Assembly (NCBI GenBank): GCA_023412005.1
Contig: JAEYOE010000025.1
Location: forward strand, 1-64,000
DNA from: Bacillota bacterium
GTDB lineage: Bacteria; Bacillota; Clostridia; Christensenellales; SZUA-584
DNA: 64,000 nt
Direction of reading: 5' to 3'
The translations under genes and the position numbers were made by a program. This document shows, piece by piece, positions 7,899-17,300 of this stretch (positions are counted from its first letter, which is position 1; every line of letters starts with the position of its first letter). The notes under the pieces are model-generated. The model searched no databases, was not told the DNA's origin, and worked only from the letters and a program-made list of their open reading frames with translations.

Positions 7899-8058
7899 AT
7901 ATTTTTTGTCGCAAATGAGATTATAACATATACAAACCAAAAGTCAAGCCGGATTTGCCTTGATATCTCGCCGCAAAATTTGCCACGTATCGCACGCCAC
8001 TAGCCGCCAGCCAAAATATGAAAACATTATGAATATACGCGTAATATCATATAAGTCA

Positions 8059-8087
8059 TTGTTCATTTCAAATATATGTATTATAAT
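8059..8087 (+). promoter_or_regulatory. SigA-type promoter of the CotH/LTD lipoprotein gene
   Basis: TTGTTC (8059-8064) and TATAAT (8082-8087) are separated by 17 bases, 34 bases upstream of the ATG at 8122. Confidence 0.75.
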
Positions 8088-8121
8088 GCACTCATCACAC
8101 GATTAGATAAGCGGGAAAACA

Positions 8122-11100
8122 ATGAAAAGATTATTTACTGTTCTATTGGCTGTACTGATGATACTGTCAACTTTTGCGGGCTGCAGCCAGCAAACTTCCG
8201 GTGCGCCGGTCAGCGGGCTCATCATTTCCGAGGTGGTCAGTTCCAACACCAGTTCACTGATCGACCCGGTTTACGGAAATCCGGACTGGATTGAGCTTTA
8301 CAACGCTTCCGACAAAGCGATAGACTTGACCGGGTTCTCTGTATCCGAAGCCAAAAACACATATGAATTTGCGGAAGGAACCAGCATTGATGCCGGGGCG
8401 TATCTTGTTGTTTACTGTTGCGCATCCATTGTTGATCAGCCCGGCCAACTTTGCACCGGTTTTAAGCTTCCAAAGAAAAGTGCCGAACTGCGGCTTTCTT
8501 CTCCGTATGGCACCATACAGCAGCTCTCGGTGCCCGAACTGGCATCTGATATCTCTTATGGCACAGATGAAAAGGGCGCCTATCATTTTTACCCGAACCC
8601 GACACCCGGCGCCGCAAACACCGGGCAGGGCTTTGACGCCATCGAGGACATCATCGCTCAGGTCAACGACAAGCTCAAAATCAGTGAGATTTTGCCGCAA
8701 AGCGTCAGCGATGCAGACCCCTATGCATGGATTGAGCTTTTCAACTCGGGGGATACCCCCATCGTGCTGTCGGATTATTATATCACCGATAATCTGTCTG
8801 ACCCGAAAAAGGCCAAGCTGCCCGAAATGTCTCTTGAAGCAGGCGAATATGCGCTGCTGCGTTTCACGGGCAGCGAAGGCGAAGCGCAAATCCCGTTTAA
8901 AATCAGCGGCAGAGAATCGACCGTGGCGATACTCGATGTGTTTGCCAACGTAGTCGACATAATCTCGTGGGATACGGCCACACCGGCCGGTATTTCGGCA
9001 GGGCTTTCTGGCGGCAAAACAGTTTACTACAAGCAGCCCACGCCCGGCGCGGCCAACGGCACCGATACATCCGAGTCCATCATCATTACTGACGGCACCA
9101 GCGATGTTGTGGTCAACGAAATACTGCTGAAAAACAGCTTTTCAGTGATCGACGCAGACGGCGACCGCTCGCCTTGGGTGGAACTGCACAACACCTCGGC
9201 ACAGGCCGTCAATCTGGTGGACTATGCGCTTTCAGACAATAAAGGCCGGCTCTTAAAATACCGGCTGCCCGGCATTGAACTCGCGCCGGACGGCTACGTG
9301 ATTGTGTATCTGTCGGGCAAGGAAAAGACCGACCCTGAACTGCACGCCAATTTCAAAATCGGCAGCGACGAAACACAGCTATTCTTAACGAATATCAGCG
9401 CCTGCACGGTGCAGACAATCGATCTGCCGGCCGAAACGAAGGACAACGTCTCGTTCGGCCTCGGTGCGGACGGCACGTGGATGTTCTATCCGATGCCAAC
9501 ACCGCTTGCCGCCAACAACACACAAGGATTCACAGAAATTGCCGCGGTAAGCGGCAGTTCTTCTCTTATGATCAATGAGGTCTCCACTGTCAGTCAGGCC
9601 AAAGACAGGCAGGACGACTGGGTTGAGCTTTTCAACAGCACCGAGGCAGACATGGATATCACGGGCTATTATCTCTCAGACTCGCGCAAGAATCTGCAAA
9701 AATGGCAGATCGGCGCTGAACAGATCGGTGCACGCGGCTATAAGGTCATCAGCAGCTTTATGAGCGGCGACACTCAGGAGCCCTTGGGTCTGTCGCTTTC
9801 AGGCGAAACGCTTTACCTATCGAATCAGCAGGGGCTGGTGCTCGATCAGCTGAATACCGGCGTGCTGCGCCCCGGCTTATCCAAAGGACGGCTTGCGGAC
9901 GATATGACACAAACGGTGATATTTTCAACGCCAACCAAGGGCGCACAAAACGGCGGCGACACGATCAGCGGCTACTGTGCCGCACCGCTCTTTTCGGTGG
10001 GCGGCGGCTATCAGAGCGCGCCGATCACACTGTCCATGGCCGATACCACACCCGGCGCTGTCATCTATTACACGCTGGATGGCTCGACTCCGTCACCGAG
10101 CTCCACGCCTTACACCGCCCCGATCCCGATTTCTGCCACGCAGACGGTGCGGGCGATTGCCGTGGCCGACGGCAAGCTGCAAAGTGACCAGACCGTGGCG
10201 ACATATCTTTTTGAGGAAAAGCATACTTTGCCCGTGATCTGCCTTTCCATTTCAGAAAGCGATAAAAAATTTATATTTTCCAGCCAAAAACGAGGAGATG
10301 GCAAGGAACGCGCGGGCTATGTGGAATATTACGAACCGGACGGCACGCTGGGCGTTAGGTTTCCGGCGGGCTTACGCATTGCGGGCGCTGGCACGCGGGG
10401 ATATCCTCAAAAGTCGATCAACCTGTATCTGCGCGGCGGTTACGGCCAGAGCAAGGTGACTTATCCTTTCTTTAAGGATTACGGCATCACCACGTTTAAA
10501 TCGCTCTCTTTGCGCAACATGGGGCAGGATTCGTCCAATACGCGTTTGAAAGATGCTTACTTCCAAATGGCCGTAAACGGCATGAACATCGACAACATGC
10601 AAACCCGGTTTGCCGTGGTTTATATCAACGGCAATTATTGGGGCCTGTATGAGTTCAAGGAAAACCAGAACGAAGATTATTTTGCGGCGCGGTATGGCAT
10701 TGATCCCAACAAGGTGGAAATGTCACGCAATCAGTACATTTTTGTGGGGCAGAAAGCGAGCATCAACCATGCTCTATCCGTCGCAAAGAGCAATACGTCA
10801 AACGACGAACAGTTTGCCAAATACACCGATATCGCCGATTCGGCATATTTCATGGATTATCTGATTGCCACCAGCTTTTTCAACAGCAGCGATTTTTATA
10901 ACCAAAAATACGCGCACACATCGGACAACACCATGAAATGGCGGCCCATGTTCTACGATCTTGATCTGGCGATGGGGAGTGCAGGCGGTATCAATCTTGG
11001 CTCGTTATTCAGCTCCAGCGGCATTAACGGCCCGGTCCATGAAGACGGCCTCTCATCCTGGTACGATACCGGCCTGTACTATGGCTTCAGAAAGAATGCC

Positions 11101-11385
11101 GCGTGGTGCGACGCTTTTGTGGCGCGTTACGCGGAGGTTCTAAACACGATACTCACCGATGATAAGCTGCTGTCGCTGTATGACGAGATGGTGGAAAGCA
11201 TGCGCCCCGAAATGCCAAGAACGATTCAAAAGTGGGGCTGGCCGTCATCGATGAGCAAGTGGGAAGACAATATCAACGATCTGCGCAACAACATTAAAAA
11301 CAGGCGTAAGAATGCCATCAAGAGCCTTCAATCGTATTTCGGTATTCCTGATGAAAGAATGGCTGAGCTGTTCCCGAACGGCTGA
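8122..11385 (+). CDS. Lipoprotein with lamin-tail domains and CotH kinase domain
   Basis: 1087 aa secreted lipoprotein: signal peptide with lipobox S-T-F-A-G-C (Cys21). Then four lamin-tail domain (LTD) repeats (about 32-165, 185-315, 330-465, 480-620), each with a W-[IV]-E-L-[YFH]-N core. A chitobiase-like beta domain follows (about 630-715, IYYTLDGSTP). The C-terminal CotH domain (about 715-1080) has KSINLYLRGGYG, RNMGQDSSNTRLKD and a late FYDLDLAMG acidic motif. CotH proteins are atypical kinases; Bacillus CotH phosphorylates coat proteins, while LTD-CotH fusions in Clostridia are cell-surface proteins of unproven function. It stands alone between its own promoter and terminator. Confidence 0.88.
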   Translation: MKRLFTVLLAVLMILSTFAGCSQQTSGAPVSGLIISEVVSSNTSSLIDPVYGNPDWIELYNASDKAIDLTGFSVSEAKNTYEFAEGTSIDAGAYLVVYCCASIVDQPGQLCTGFKLPKKSAELRLSSPYGTIQQLSVPELASDISYGTDEKGAYHFYPNPTPGAANTGQGFDAIEDIIAQVNDKLKISEILPQSVSDADPYAWIELFNSGDTPIVLSDYYITDNLSDPKKAKLPEMSLEAGEYALLRFTGSEGEAQIPFKISGRESTVAILDVFANVVDIISWDTATPAGISAGLSGGKTVYYKQPTPGAANGTDTSESIIITDGTSDVVVNEILLKNSFSVIDADGDRSPWVELHNTSAQAVNLVDYALSDNKGRLLKYRLPGIELAPDGYVIVYLSGKEKTDPELHANFKIGSDETQLFLTNISACTVQTIDLPAETKDNVSFGLGADGTWMFYPMPTPLAANNTQGFTEIAAVSGSSSLMINEVSTVSQAKDRQDDWVELFNSTEADMDITGYYLSDSRKNLQKWQIGAEQIGARGYKVISSFMSGDTQEPLGLSLSGETLYLSNQQGLVLDQLNTGVLRPGLSKGRLADDMTQTVIFSTPTKGAQNGGDTISGYCAAPLFSVGGGYQSAPITLSMADTTPGAVIYYTLDGSTPSPSSTPYTAPIPISATQTVRAIAVADGKLQSDQTVATYLFEEKHTLPVICLSISESDKKFIFSSQKRGDGKERAGYVEYYEPDGTLGVRFPAGLRIAGAGTRGYPQKSINLYLRGGYGQSKVTYPFFKDYGITTFKSLSLRNMGQDSSNTRLKDAYFQMAVNGMNIDNMQTRFAVVYINGNYWGLYEFKENQNEDYFAARYGIDPNKVEMSRNQYIFVGQKASINHALSVAKSNTSNDEQFAKYTDIADSAYFMDYLIATSFFNSSDFYNQKYAHTSDNTMKWRPMFYDLDLAMGSAGGINLGSLFSSSGINGPVHEDGLSSWYDTGLYYGFRKNAAWCDAFVARYAEVLNTILTDDKLLSLYDEMVESMRPEMPRTIQKWGWPSSMSKWEDNINDLRNNIKNRRKNAIKSLQSYFGIPDERMAELFPNG

Positions 11386-11404
11386 CATCAATCTTGCACA
11401 CATG

Positions 11405-11431
11405 CGTCCCGCTCTCAAGCGGGGCGTTTTT
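11405..11431 (+). terminator. Terminator after the CotH lipoprotein gene
   Basis: CGTCCCGCT/AGCGGGGCG hairpin with a 4-base loop, then TTTTTG. Confidence 0.85.
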
Positions 11432-11514
11432 GTTTGCAGTCATTCTCTCTAAGGAAATCCTTATATGACACTAAAAGTCTTATGAAGTTCCGCTATTCTT
11501 TTAAAAGTACAAAT

Positions 11515-11785
11515 AAAGAATCCTTTTGGCGGCGCGTGCCGCAATAGGTGTTGTATCGTCTTAAATCCAGTCAGCATATTCGTGAGCGATCTTCGCAGCA
11601 CTTTGTGTTTTTGTATCTATTGAATGAAACGACTATACCCTTTCAGGGTACAGGTATCTCTCATTTAAGGCTTGTGGTTAAGAGCGATGGGCGCTCATTA
11701 ATATTGAAAATAAAAAAGAATCCTTTTGGCGGCTTTCGAGGTGACGTATTCGTAAATCACAAAAAAGAATCCTTTTGACGGCTTG
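11515..11785 (+). repeat. Three copies of a short intergenic repeat
   Basis: The motif AAAGAATCCTTTTGGCGGC occurs at about 11515-11533 and 11715-11733, and with one change (GACGGC) at about 11764-11782. Copies 1 and 3 share further sequence downstream (TGCCGCAAT-GG-GTT and CAGTCAGCAT). They lie in the 449-base gap before the fumarase genes, which holds no convincing gene; a 76-codon frame at 11548-11778 spans two repeats and lacks a ribosome site. Confidence 0.7.
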
Positions 11786-11880
11786 CCGCAATTGGCGTTA
11801 TTACAGTCAGCATTGCCGTCAGTTTACTTATCCCCCATCTTCCGCTATAATTGACGCATCACAATTCAAAGGACTTTTTT

Positions 11881-12717
11881 ATGCGAACCATTGAATCGGC
11901 CGATATCTCAAACGCCGTCAAAAACTTGTTTTTAAGCGCGTGCCGCATGCCGGGGCCGGATGTCATCAGCGCGATTGGCAAGGCTTATGAAAGCGAAGCC
12001 TGCCCGCCCGCCAAGGAAGGGCTGCGTCAGCTTCTGCTCAACGCTCAGATCGCAGAAGAAACGCTGATGCCCTACTGTCAGGATACCGGGCTTGCCGTGG
12101 TGTTTCTCGACATCGGGCAGGATGTGCACATCAACGGCTCGCTCGAAGCCGCCGTCAACGACGGCGTACGCGCGGCCTACAGCGAAGGGTATCTGCGCAA
12201 ATCGGTGCTCGACCCGATCACAAGGCTAAATACAAAAGACAATACGCCTGCCGTGATTCACTGCACCCTCGTGCCCGGCGATACGGTGAAAATAATCGCT
12301 GCGCCCAAAGGCTTTGGCAGCGAAAACATGAGCAAAATCGCCATGCTGAAGCCGAGCGACGGTATGCTCGGCATCAAGCATTTTATAATCGACAGCGTGA
12401 AAGCCGCAGGCGGCAGCCCGTGCCCGCCGGTGGTGCTCGGTGTCGGCATCGGCGGTACATTTGAAAAGTGCGCACTGATGTCCAAAAAACAGCTGCTGCG
12501 CGATATCGGCAGCGTCAATCCCGACCCTTTTTTGGCTGAGCTGGAAGCCACACTCAAGGATGAGATTAATGCGCTGAAAATCGGTGCGATGGGCTTTGGG
12601 GGCAATAACTACTGCTTTGCCGTGCATATCGATAAATACCCGACGCATATTGCGGGGCTGCCCGTGGCGGTAAACTTTCAATGCCACGCCGCGCGCCACG
12701 CCAGCATTACGCTGTAA
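11881..12717 (+). CDS. Fumarate hydratase (class I) alpha subunit / L(+)-tartrate dehydratase alpha
   Basis: 278 aa from the ATG at 11881 with CAAAGGA upstream. Iron-sulfur hydro-lyase N-terminal subunit. The three cluster cysteines expected in this family are seen in MPYCQDTG (about 63), near GGSPCPPVVLGVGIGGT (about 182), and CALMSK (about 200). It ends where the beta subunit gene begins 11 bases later. The enzyme interconverts fumarate and L-malate with a 4Fe-4S cluster. Two-subunit fumarases and tartrate dehydratases (TtdAB) cannot be separated by eye; the malic enzyme gene elsewhere in the window fits malate metabolism. Confidence 0.88.
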   Translation: MRTIESADISNAVKNLFLSACRMPGPDVISAIGKAYESEACPPAKEGLRQLLLNAQIAEETLMPYCQDTGLAVVFLDIGQDVHINGSLEAAVNDGVRAAYSEGYLRKSVLDPITRLNTKDNTPAVIHCTLVPGDTVKIIAAPKGFGSENMSKIAMLKPSDGMLGIKHFIIDSVKAAGGSPCPPVVLGVGIGGTFEKCALMSKKQLLRDIGSVNPDPFLAELEATLKDEINALKIGAMGFGGNNYCFAVHIDKYPTHIAGLPVAVNFQCHAARHASITL

Positions 12718-12728
12718 GGGAGCACACC

Positions 12729-13253
12729 ATGATTGATTTGACTGCGCCGATGAGCGCCGACATTAAAAGCAGCCTGAGAGCCAGAGACAGCGTTTCGCTC
12801 TCGGGGCCTGTTTACACCGCGCGCGATGCAGCGCACGCGCGTTTGTACACGATGATACAAAACAATGAGCCGCTGCCGTTCGAGATCACCAGAAGCGGCA
12901 TTTACTACGCGGGCCCCTGCCCCGATATGCCGGGCCGCGTGATCAACTCGTGCGGCCCCACCACATCGTCGCGCATGAACGCATACGCCCCCACGCTGTA
13001 TGATCTCGGGTTGTCGTTTGTCATTGGCAAAGGGCCGGTGTCGCAAGACGTGCGTGATGCGATTATTCGAAATGGCGCGGTTTATTTCGCGGCTGTGGGC
13101 GGCGCGGGTGCCCTGATTGCCTCGCACATCACCCGGGCCGACGATATCGCGTTTGACGACCTCGGCGCGGAGGCCATTCGGCGGCTGACGTTTGAGCGTG
13201 TGCCGCTTATCGTCGCCATCGATTCATTGGGAAATTGCGTTTACGACCGTTAA
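12729..13253 (+). CDS. Fumarate hydratase (class I) beta subunit / L(+)-tartrate dehydratase beta
   Basis: 174 aa, the C-terminal domain of class I fumarase as a separate chain. Visible family motifs are LSGPVYTARDAAH near residue 22, IYYAGPCP near 58, the substrate-loop signature C-G-P-T-T-S-S-R-M (about 75-83), VIGKG near 98 and VGGAGAL near 122. It forms a complex with the alpha subunit encoded 11 bases upstream. A GGGAG site precedes the ATG. Confidence 0.88.
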   Translation: MIDLTAPMSADIKSSLRARDSVSLSGPVYTARDAAHARLYTMIQNNEPLPFEITRSGIYYAGPCPDMPGRVINSCGPTTSSRMNAYAPTLYDLGLSFVIGKGPVSQDVRDAIIRNGAVYFAAVGGAGALIASHITRADDIAFDDLGAEAIRRLTFERVPLIVAIDSLGNCVYDR

Positions 13254-13286
13254 CTGACCCCGCCAGCTTTTAACTGATAAAAACAC

Positions 13287-13315
13287 TTGAAATACCACTG
13301 CGGATGCATTATAAT
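13287..13315 (+). promoter_or_regulatory. Promoter of tRNA-Thr
   Basis: TTGAAA (13287-13292) and TATAAT (13310-13315) with a 17-base spacer, 20 bases before the tRNA 5' end. Confidence 0.8.
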
Positions 13316-13335
13316 AGCACTCGCAGTATTTTTTC

Positions 13336-13411
<76 letters not shown>

Positions 13412-13423
13412 CACAAATCGCTC

Positions 13424-13458
13424 GAAAAGCCCTATTTAAAGGTATTTTTGGGCTTTTT
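13424..13458 (+). terminator. Terminator after tRNA-Thr
   Basis: AAAAGCCC and GGGCTTTT arms enclosing a loop with CTATTTAAAGG, followed by a T tract. The CTATTTAAAGG core recurs at about 20048 and 31350, near other island junctions. The rest of the gap to 13714 carries two GTCGGTTTTATT-type repeats (about 13502-13548) also found at 19890 and 31590; no gene is visible. Confidence 0.7.
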
Positions 13459-13714
13459 TTATCTACTGTTGAATTCGTAAAGTGTTAGATCGTACCGACT
13501 TGTATTATCGGTTTTTAACCGTATTGTCGGTTTTATTGTCGGTTTTTTTCATGCATAAGCTCACAAGTTCCGCAACTTCTTTTATATGTGGTTTTCCCCG
13601 TTGCATTAACCATCTTCCTATATCATCATTACATATTTTGTGATATAATTTATTGACCCAAGTCACTAAATATATACGCAACAGTTAATTTGATAAAAAT
13701 GAGAAGGATTAAAA

Positions 13715-14350
13715 ATGGCTTACAACGGAGTAAACAGAAAGATAAAGGCCAATCAGACAAAGCAAAAGATCTTTGAGAGCGCAGCGAAACTTTTTTCGTC
13801 CAATGACTACAACGAGGTTAGTATAGATTCAATTGTACAAATGGCGGGCGTCGCAAAGGGCTCTTTTTACGTCCATTTTTCTTCAAAAGACGCTTTAGTC
13901 AGAGCTTTGATAAACGATCAAGTAGAAAAAGCGGATAATGATTATAAAAGCTTATTAGCTTCCCTTCCTGACGACGTTCCGGCAGAAACCGTTCTTTTTT
14001 CGATGATAGAAAAGATAACCGATGTGTTGATTGAAAAGATTGGTTGTGACAAAATGAGAGCCGTTTATAAGGCGCAGATCACAAAGGACGTCGATACGGG
14101 AGTGGTCACGAGCTATAACAGAGAGATTTATAGAATTTTTAGTGATGTTTTGGAACGAGGGATAAGGCGGGGAGAGTTTATAACCGATATGCCCCTGGAG
14201 ATTCTAACCAAGCATTTGATGATGGCAATAAGAGGAATCACCTATGAGTGGTGTATACGTTTCCCTGAATTTGATTATAAAGCGCAGCTGCTCCAGCATT
14301 TCAAGCTTATTATGGCGGGATTGCGCAAATCTACGCCTGTAGAGACTTAA
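13715..14350 (+). CDS. TetR/AcrR family transcriptional regulator
   Basis: 211 aa. N-terminal TetR helix-turn-helix (about 12-58) with the usual pattern KIFESAAKLF, IVQMAGVAKGSFYVHFSSKDAL. The C-terminal helical ligand-binding domain is unassigned. AGAAGGA lies 8 bases before the ATG. It sits 38 bases upstream of the giant Gly-rich surface protein gene in the same direction, so it probably controls its own operon including that gene. Its base composition is clearly more AT-rich than the flanking chromosomal genes, fitting an island origin. Confidence 0.9.
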   Translation: MAYNGVNRKIKANQTKQKIFESAAKLFSSNDYNEVSIDSIVQMAGVAKGSFYVHFSSKDALVRALINDQVEKADNDYKSLLASLPDDVPAETVLFSMIEKITDVLIEKIGCDKMRAVYKAQITKDVDTGVVTSYNREIYRIFSDVLERGIRRGEFITDMPLEILTKHLMMAIRGITYEWCIRFPEFDYKAQLLQHFKLIMAGLRKSTPVET

Positions 14351-14388
14351 TAGAAAAATGTCAAGACTTGTGAACAGGAGATAAGATA

Positions 14389-17300
14389 ATGATGATGATA
14401 CAACGAATACTCAAAATAACCTTATTAATGGTGCTGGCTATTCTATTATCGAACATATTGCTGCCAATTGCATACGCTTTGGCTGCCGATGGAATAAAGA
14501 CGACATTGGACATCAGTTATGGCCCTATCATTATAAGAAATGATACGGTAGTCGGCTACAGTGAGACCGGGGTGCCTGTAGAAACTGCGGATTCCGATGG
14601 CTATATAATCACAGGCTCCACAACCGCAAATACGATTACAGTGGCAGATGGTACGCATGATATCATACTCAGCGGCGTGAGCATTAATGTGAACGCAACA
14701 ACCAGTGCATGCGCCTTCTCCATTCAAACAGGTGCAGTGGTTAACCTTTCGTTATCAGGTGCGAACGAATTAATCAGCGGCACCAACTGTGCTGGGCTGC
14801 AGGTGCCTTCGGGTGCTTCGGTAACGACTAGCGGTTCCGGATCTTTATCGGCTCAAGGCGGCATGTATGGCGCGGGTATCGGCGGCGGCAGAGATCAAAG
14901 CAGCGGCAGCATCACTATAGACGATGGGACTGTGACAGCCATCGGCGGCATGAGAGGAGCCGGAATTGGCGGCGGCGGAAATACTGATGGAAATTATAAT
15001 AATAGTGGCAGCGGCGGCAACGGAGGCAACGGCGGCAGCGGCGGCACGATCACAATATCCGGCGGGAAAGTGACTGCCAACGGCGGCGAGAGAGGAGCCG
15101 GAATTGGCGGCGGCGGTGGCGGCGGCGGTGGCGGCAGCTTTTACGGAGCAGGCGGAGCAGGCGGCAGCGGCGGTAGTGGCGGCAGCATCACGATAAACGG
15201 CGGAACTGTGGCAGCCACCGGCGGCGAGAGAGGAGCCGGAATTGGCGGCGGCGGCGGTGCAAATGGCGGCAATGCCACTTTCGGTAATGGCGGCAATGGC
15301 GGTGCAGCCGGAATTGGCGGCACCATCACGATAACCAACGGGAATGTGAGTTCCAAGGGTATGTACAGTGGAGCCGGAATTGGCGGCGGCGGCTACGGTG
15401 GCGGAGGAAGCAGCAGTCTTTACAGTGCCGGTGAGCGAGGCAGTGGCAGCGCGGGTGGCGTCATCACCATCAGCCATGCAACAGTGGAGGCGCAGGGCGG
15501 AGATTATAGCGCGGGTATCGGTGGCGGCGCTGGCGGCAACGGCGGGGAAATCACGATAACCAGCACAACGGTTAATGCACGTAGCAGCTTACATGGGGCG
15601 GGCATCGGCGGCGGCGGTATGAATGGCAGCGGCGGTACAATCATCATCAACAGCAGTGACGTGACGGTAGAGAGCATAAACGGAGCAGGTATCGGAGGCG
15701 GCAGCGGCGGTGGTGGCGACATTATCACCATTGACGGCGGTGACGTGACAGCGCAAAGTCAAACCGGTGCAGGCATCGGCGGTGGCGCAAGCGGCGGCAG
15801 CGGCGGTACAATCACGATAACCAACGCAACGGTTGATGCACTTAGCAGCTCGACTGGCGCGGGTATCGGAGGCGGCAACGGCGGCAGTGGCGGGGAAATA
15901 AACATCAGCGGCGGCCGGATAGCAGTGACAAGTACCAACGGTGCAGGTATCGGCGGCGGCTCTGGCGGCTCTGGCGATATTATCACCATTGACAGCGTTG
16001 ACGTGACGGTGGAAAGTCAAACCGGAGCAGGTATCGGTGGTGGCTCTGGCGGCGGCAACGGCAGGAGTGGTGGCAACGGCGGCACAATCACTATCAACAA
16101 CAGTAACGTGACGGCGGAAAGTCAAACCGGAGCAGGTATCGGTGGCGGTGCCGGCGACGACGGAGGTAATGGAGTCAACAGTACCGGTGCCGGCAACGGC
16201 GGTGCCGGCGGCAGCGGCGGCAGCGGCGGCAGCATCACCATCAGCGGCGGTCAGATCACAGCGACCAGTACCGACAGCGCGGCTATTGGCGGCGGCAACA
16301 GCGGCAACGGCGGCAACGGCGGCAGCGGTACCGTTGCTGGCAGCGGCGGCAACGGCGGCAACGGCGGCAGCGGCGGCAGCATCACCATCAGCGGCGGCCG
16401 GATAACAGCGACCAGTACCGACAGCGCGGCTATTGGCAGCGGCAACGGCGGCAACGGCGGCTACGGCGGCAGCGGTACCGTCTACGGCAACGGCGGCAAC
16501 GGCGGCAACGGCGGCGGCGGTGATGTGATCATCACAGGCGGCACGGTTTTACCGTCCGGAAGCGGAACCAACAATGGCATTGGCGGCGCAAAGGGAGGAA
16601 ATGGGGGCAGAGGAGGCGAAGGTGCTGGAGCAACTACCGGACCTTCAGGATCAGCCGGAGCGACAGGAGTTATATCATGCGTCGTGACCGGAGGAAGCGT
16701 GAAAGCCAGCATCGGTTGCACACCCACCACAGGCGGGGAGACACCGGTCAATGTGTATTACACCGTGACGCGGCTGAGTGACGCGGATAATGCGGCTGTC
16801 AGCGTGCTTTCCCTGTTGCAAGGGGGGGAGATGATATCCTATGGCACTAAGGATGTGCGCACTGATGCAGACGGCTGGCTGTATCTCTATCTTCCCGCGT
16901 ACGAAGGCAGTACAACAACCGACATCACGGCGGGCAGCACCTCGTATACCGGCTACAACGGGCAGATTCGAGCGACGGCGACGTTCGAAAGCCCCAACGT
17001 ACTTATACTTAAAACCAATCAAGCACCGCCTTTGACGTATAAGAACCCAGCTTCAAAGGAATTTAACTATGGAGAAACAGTCACCTTTACGCCCGAAGAA
17101 ATAGAGGTGGAGGGGGGGGTGCTCACAGAAGGAACGGTGACTTACACCTATTCGGGTATTGAACGCGGAACAGGTGTGATTGTGACCGACAGCGTGGCGG
17201 CCCCTGTGAACGCGGGCAGCTACAGCCTTAACGCAACGCTGCCGGGCAATGATTATTACAACGATGCGGTGGCCGTTAAAAATTTTGTCATCAAGCCGAA

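Noticed and set aside
11548..11778. 76-codon plus-strand frame between the CotH lipoprotein gene and the fumarase genes
   Set aside because: No ribosome site, unlikely composition, and it runs through the intergenic repeats.
14845..16751. Long open frames on the minus strand rich in Ala/Pro/Val
   Set aside because: They are by-products of the glycine codons of the plus-strand surface protein and have no ribosome sites or sensible protein features.
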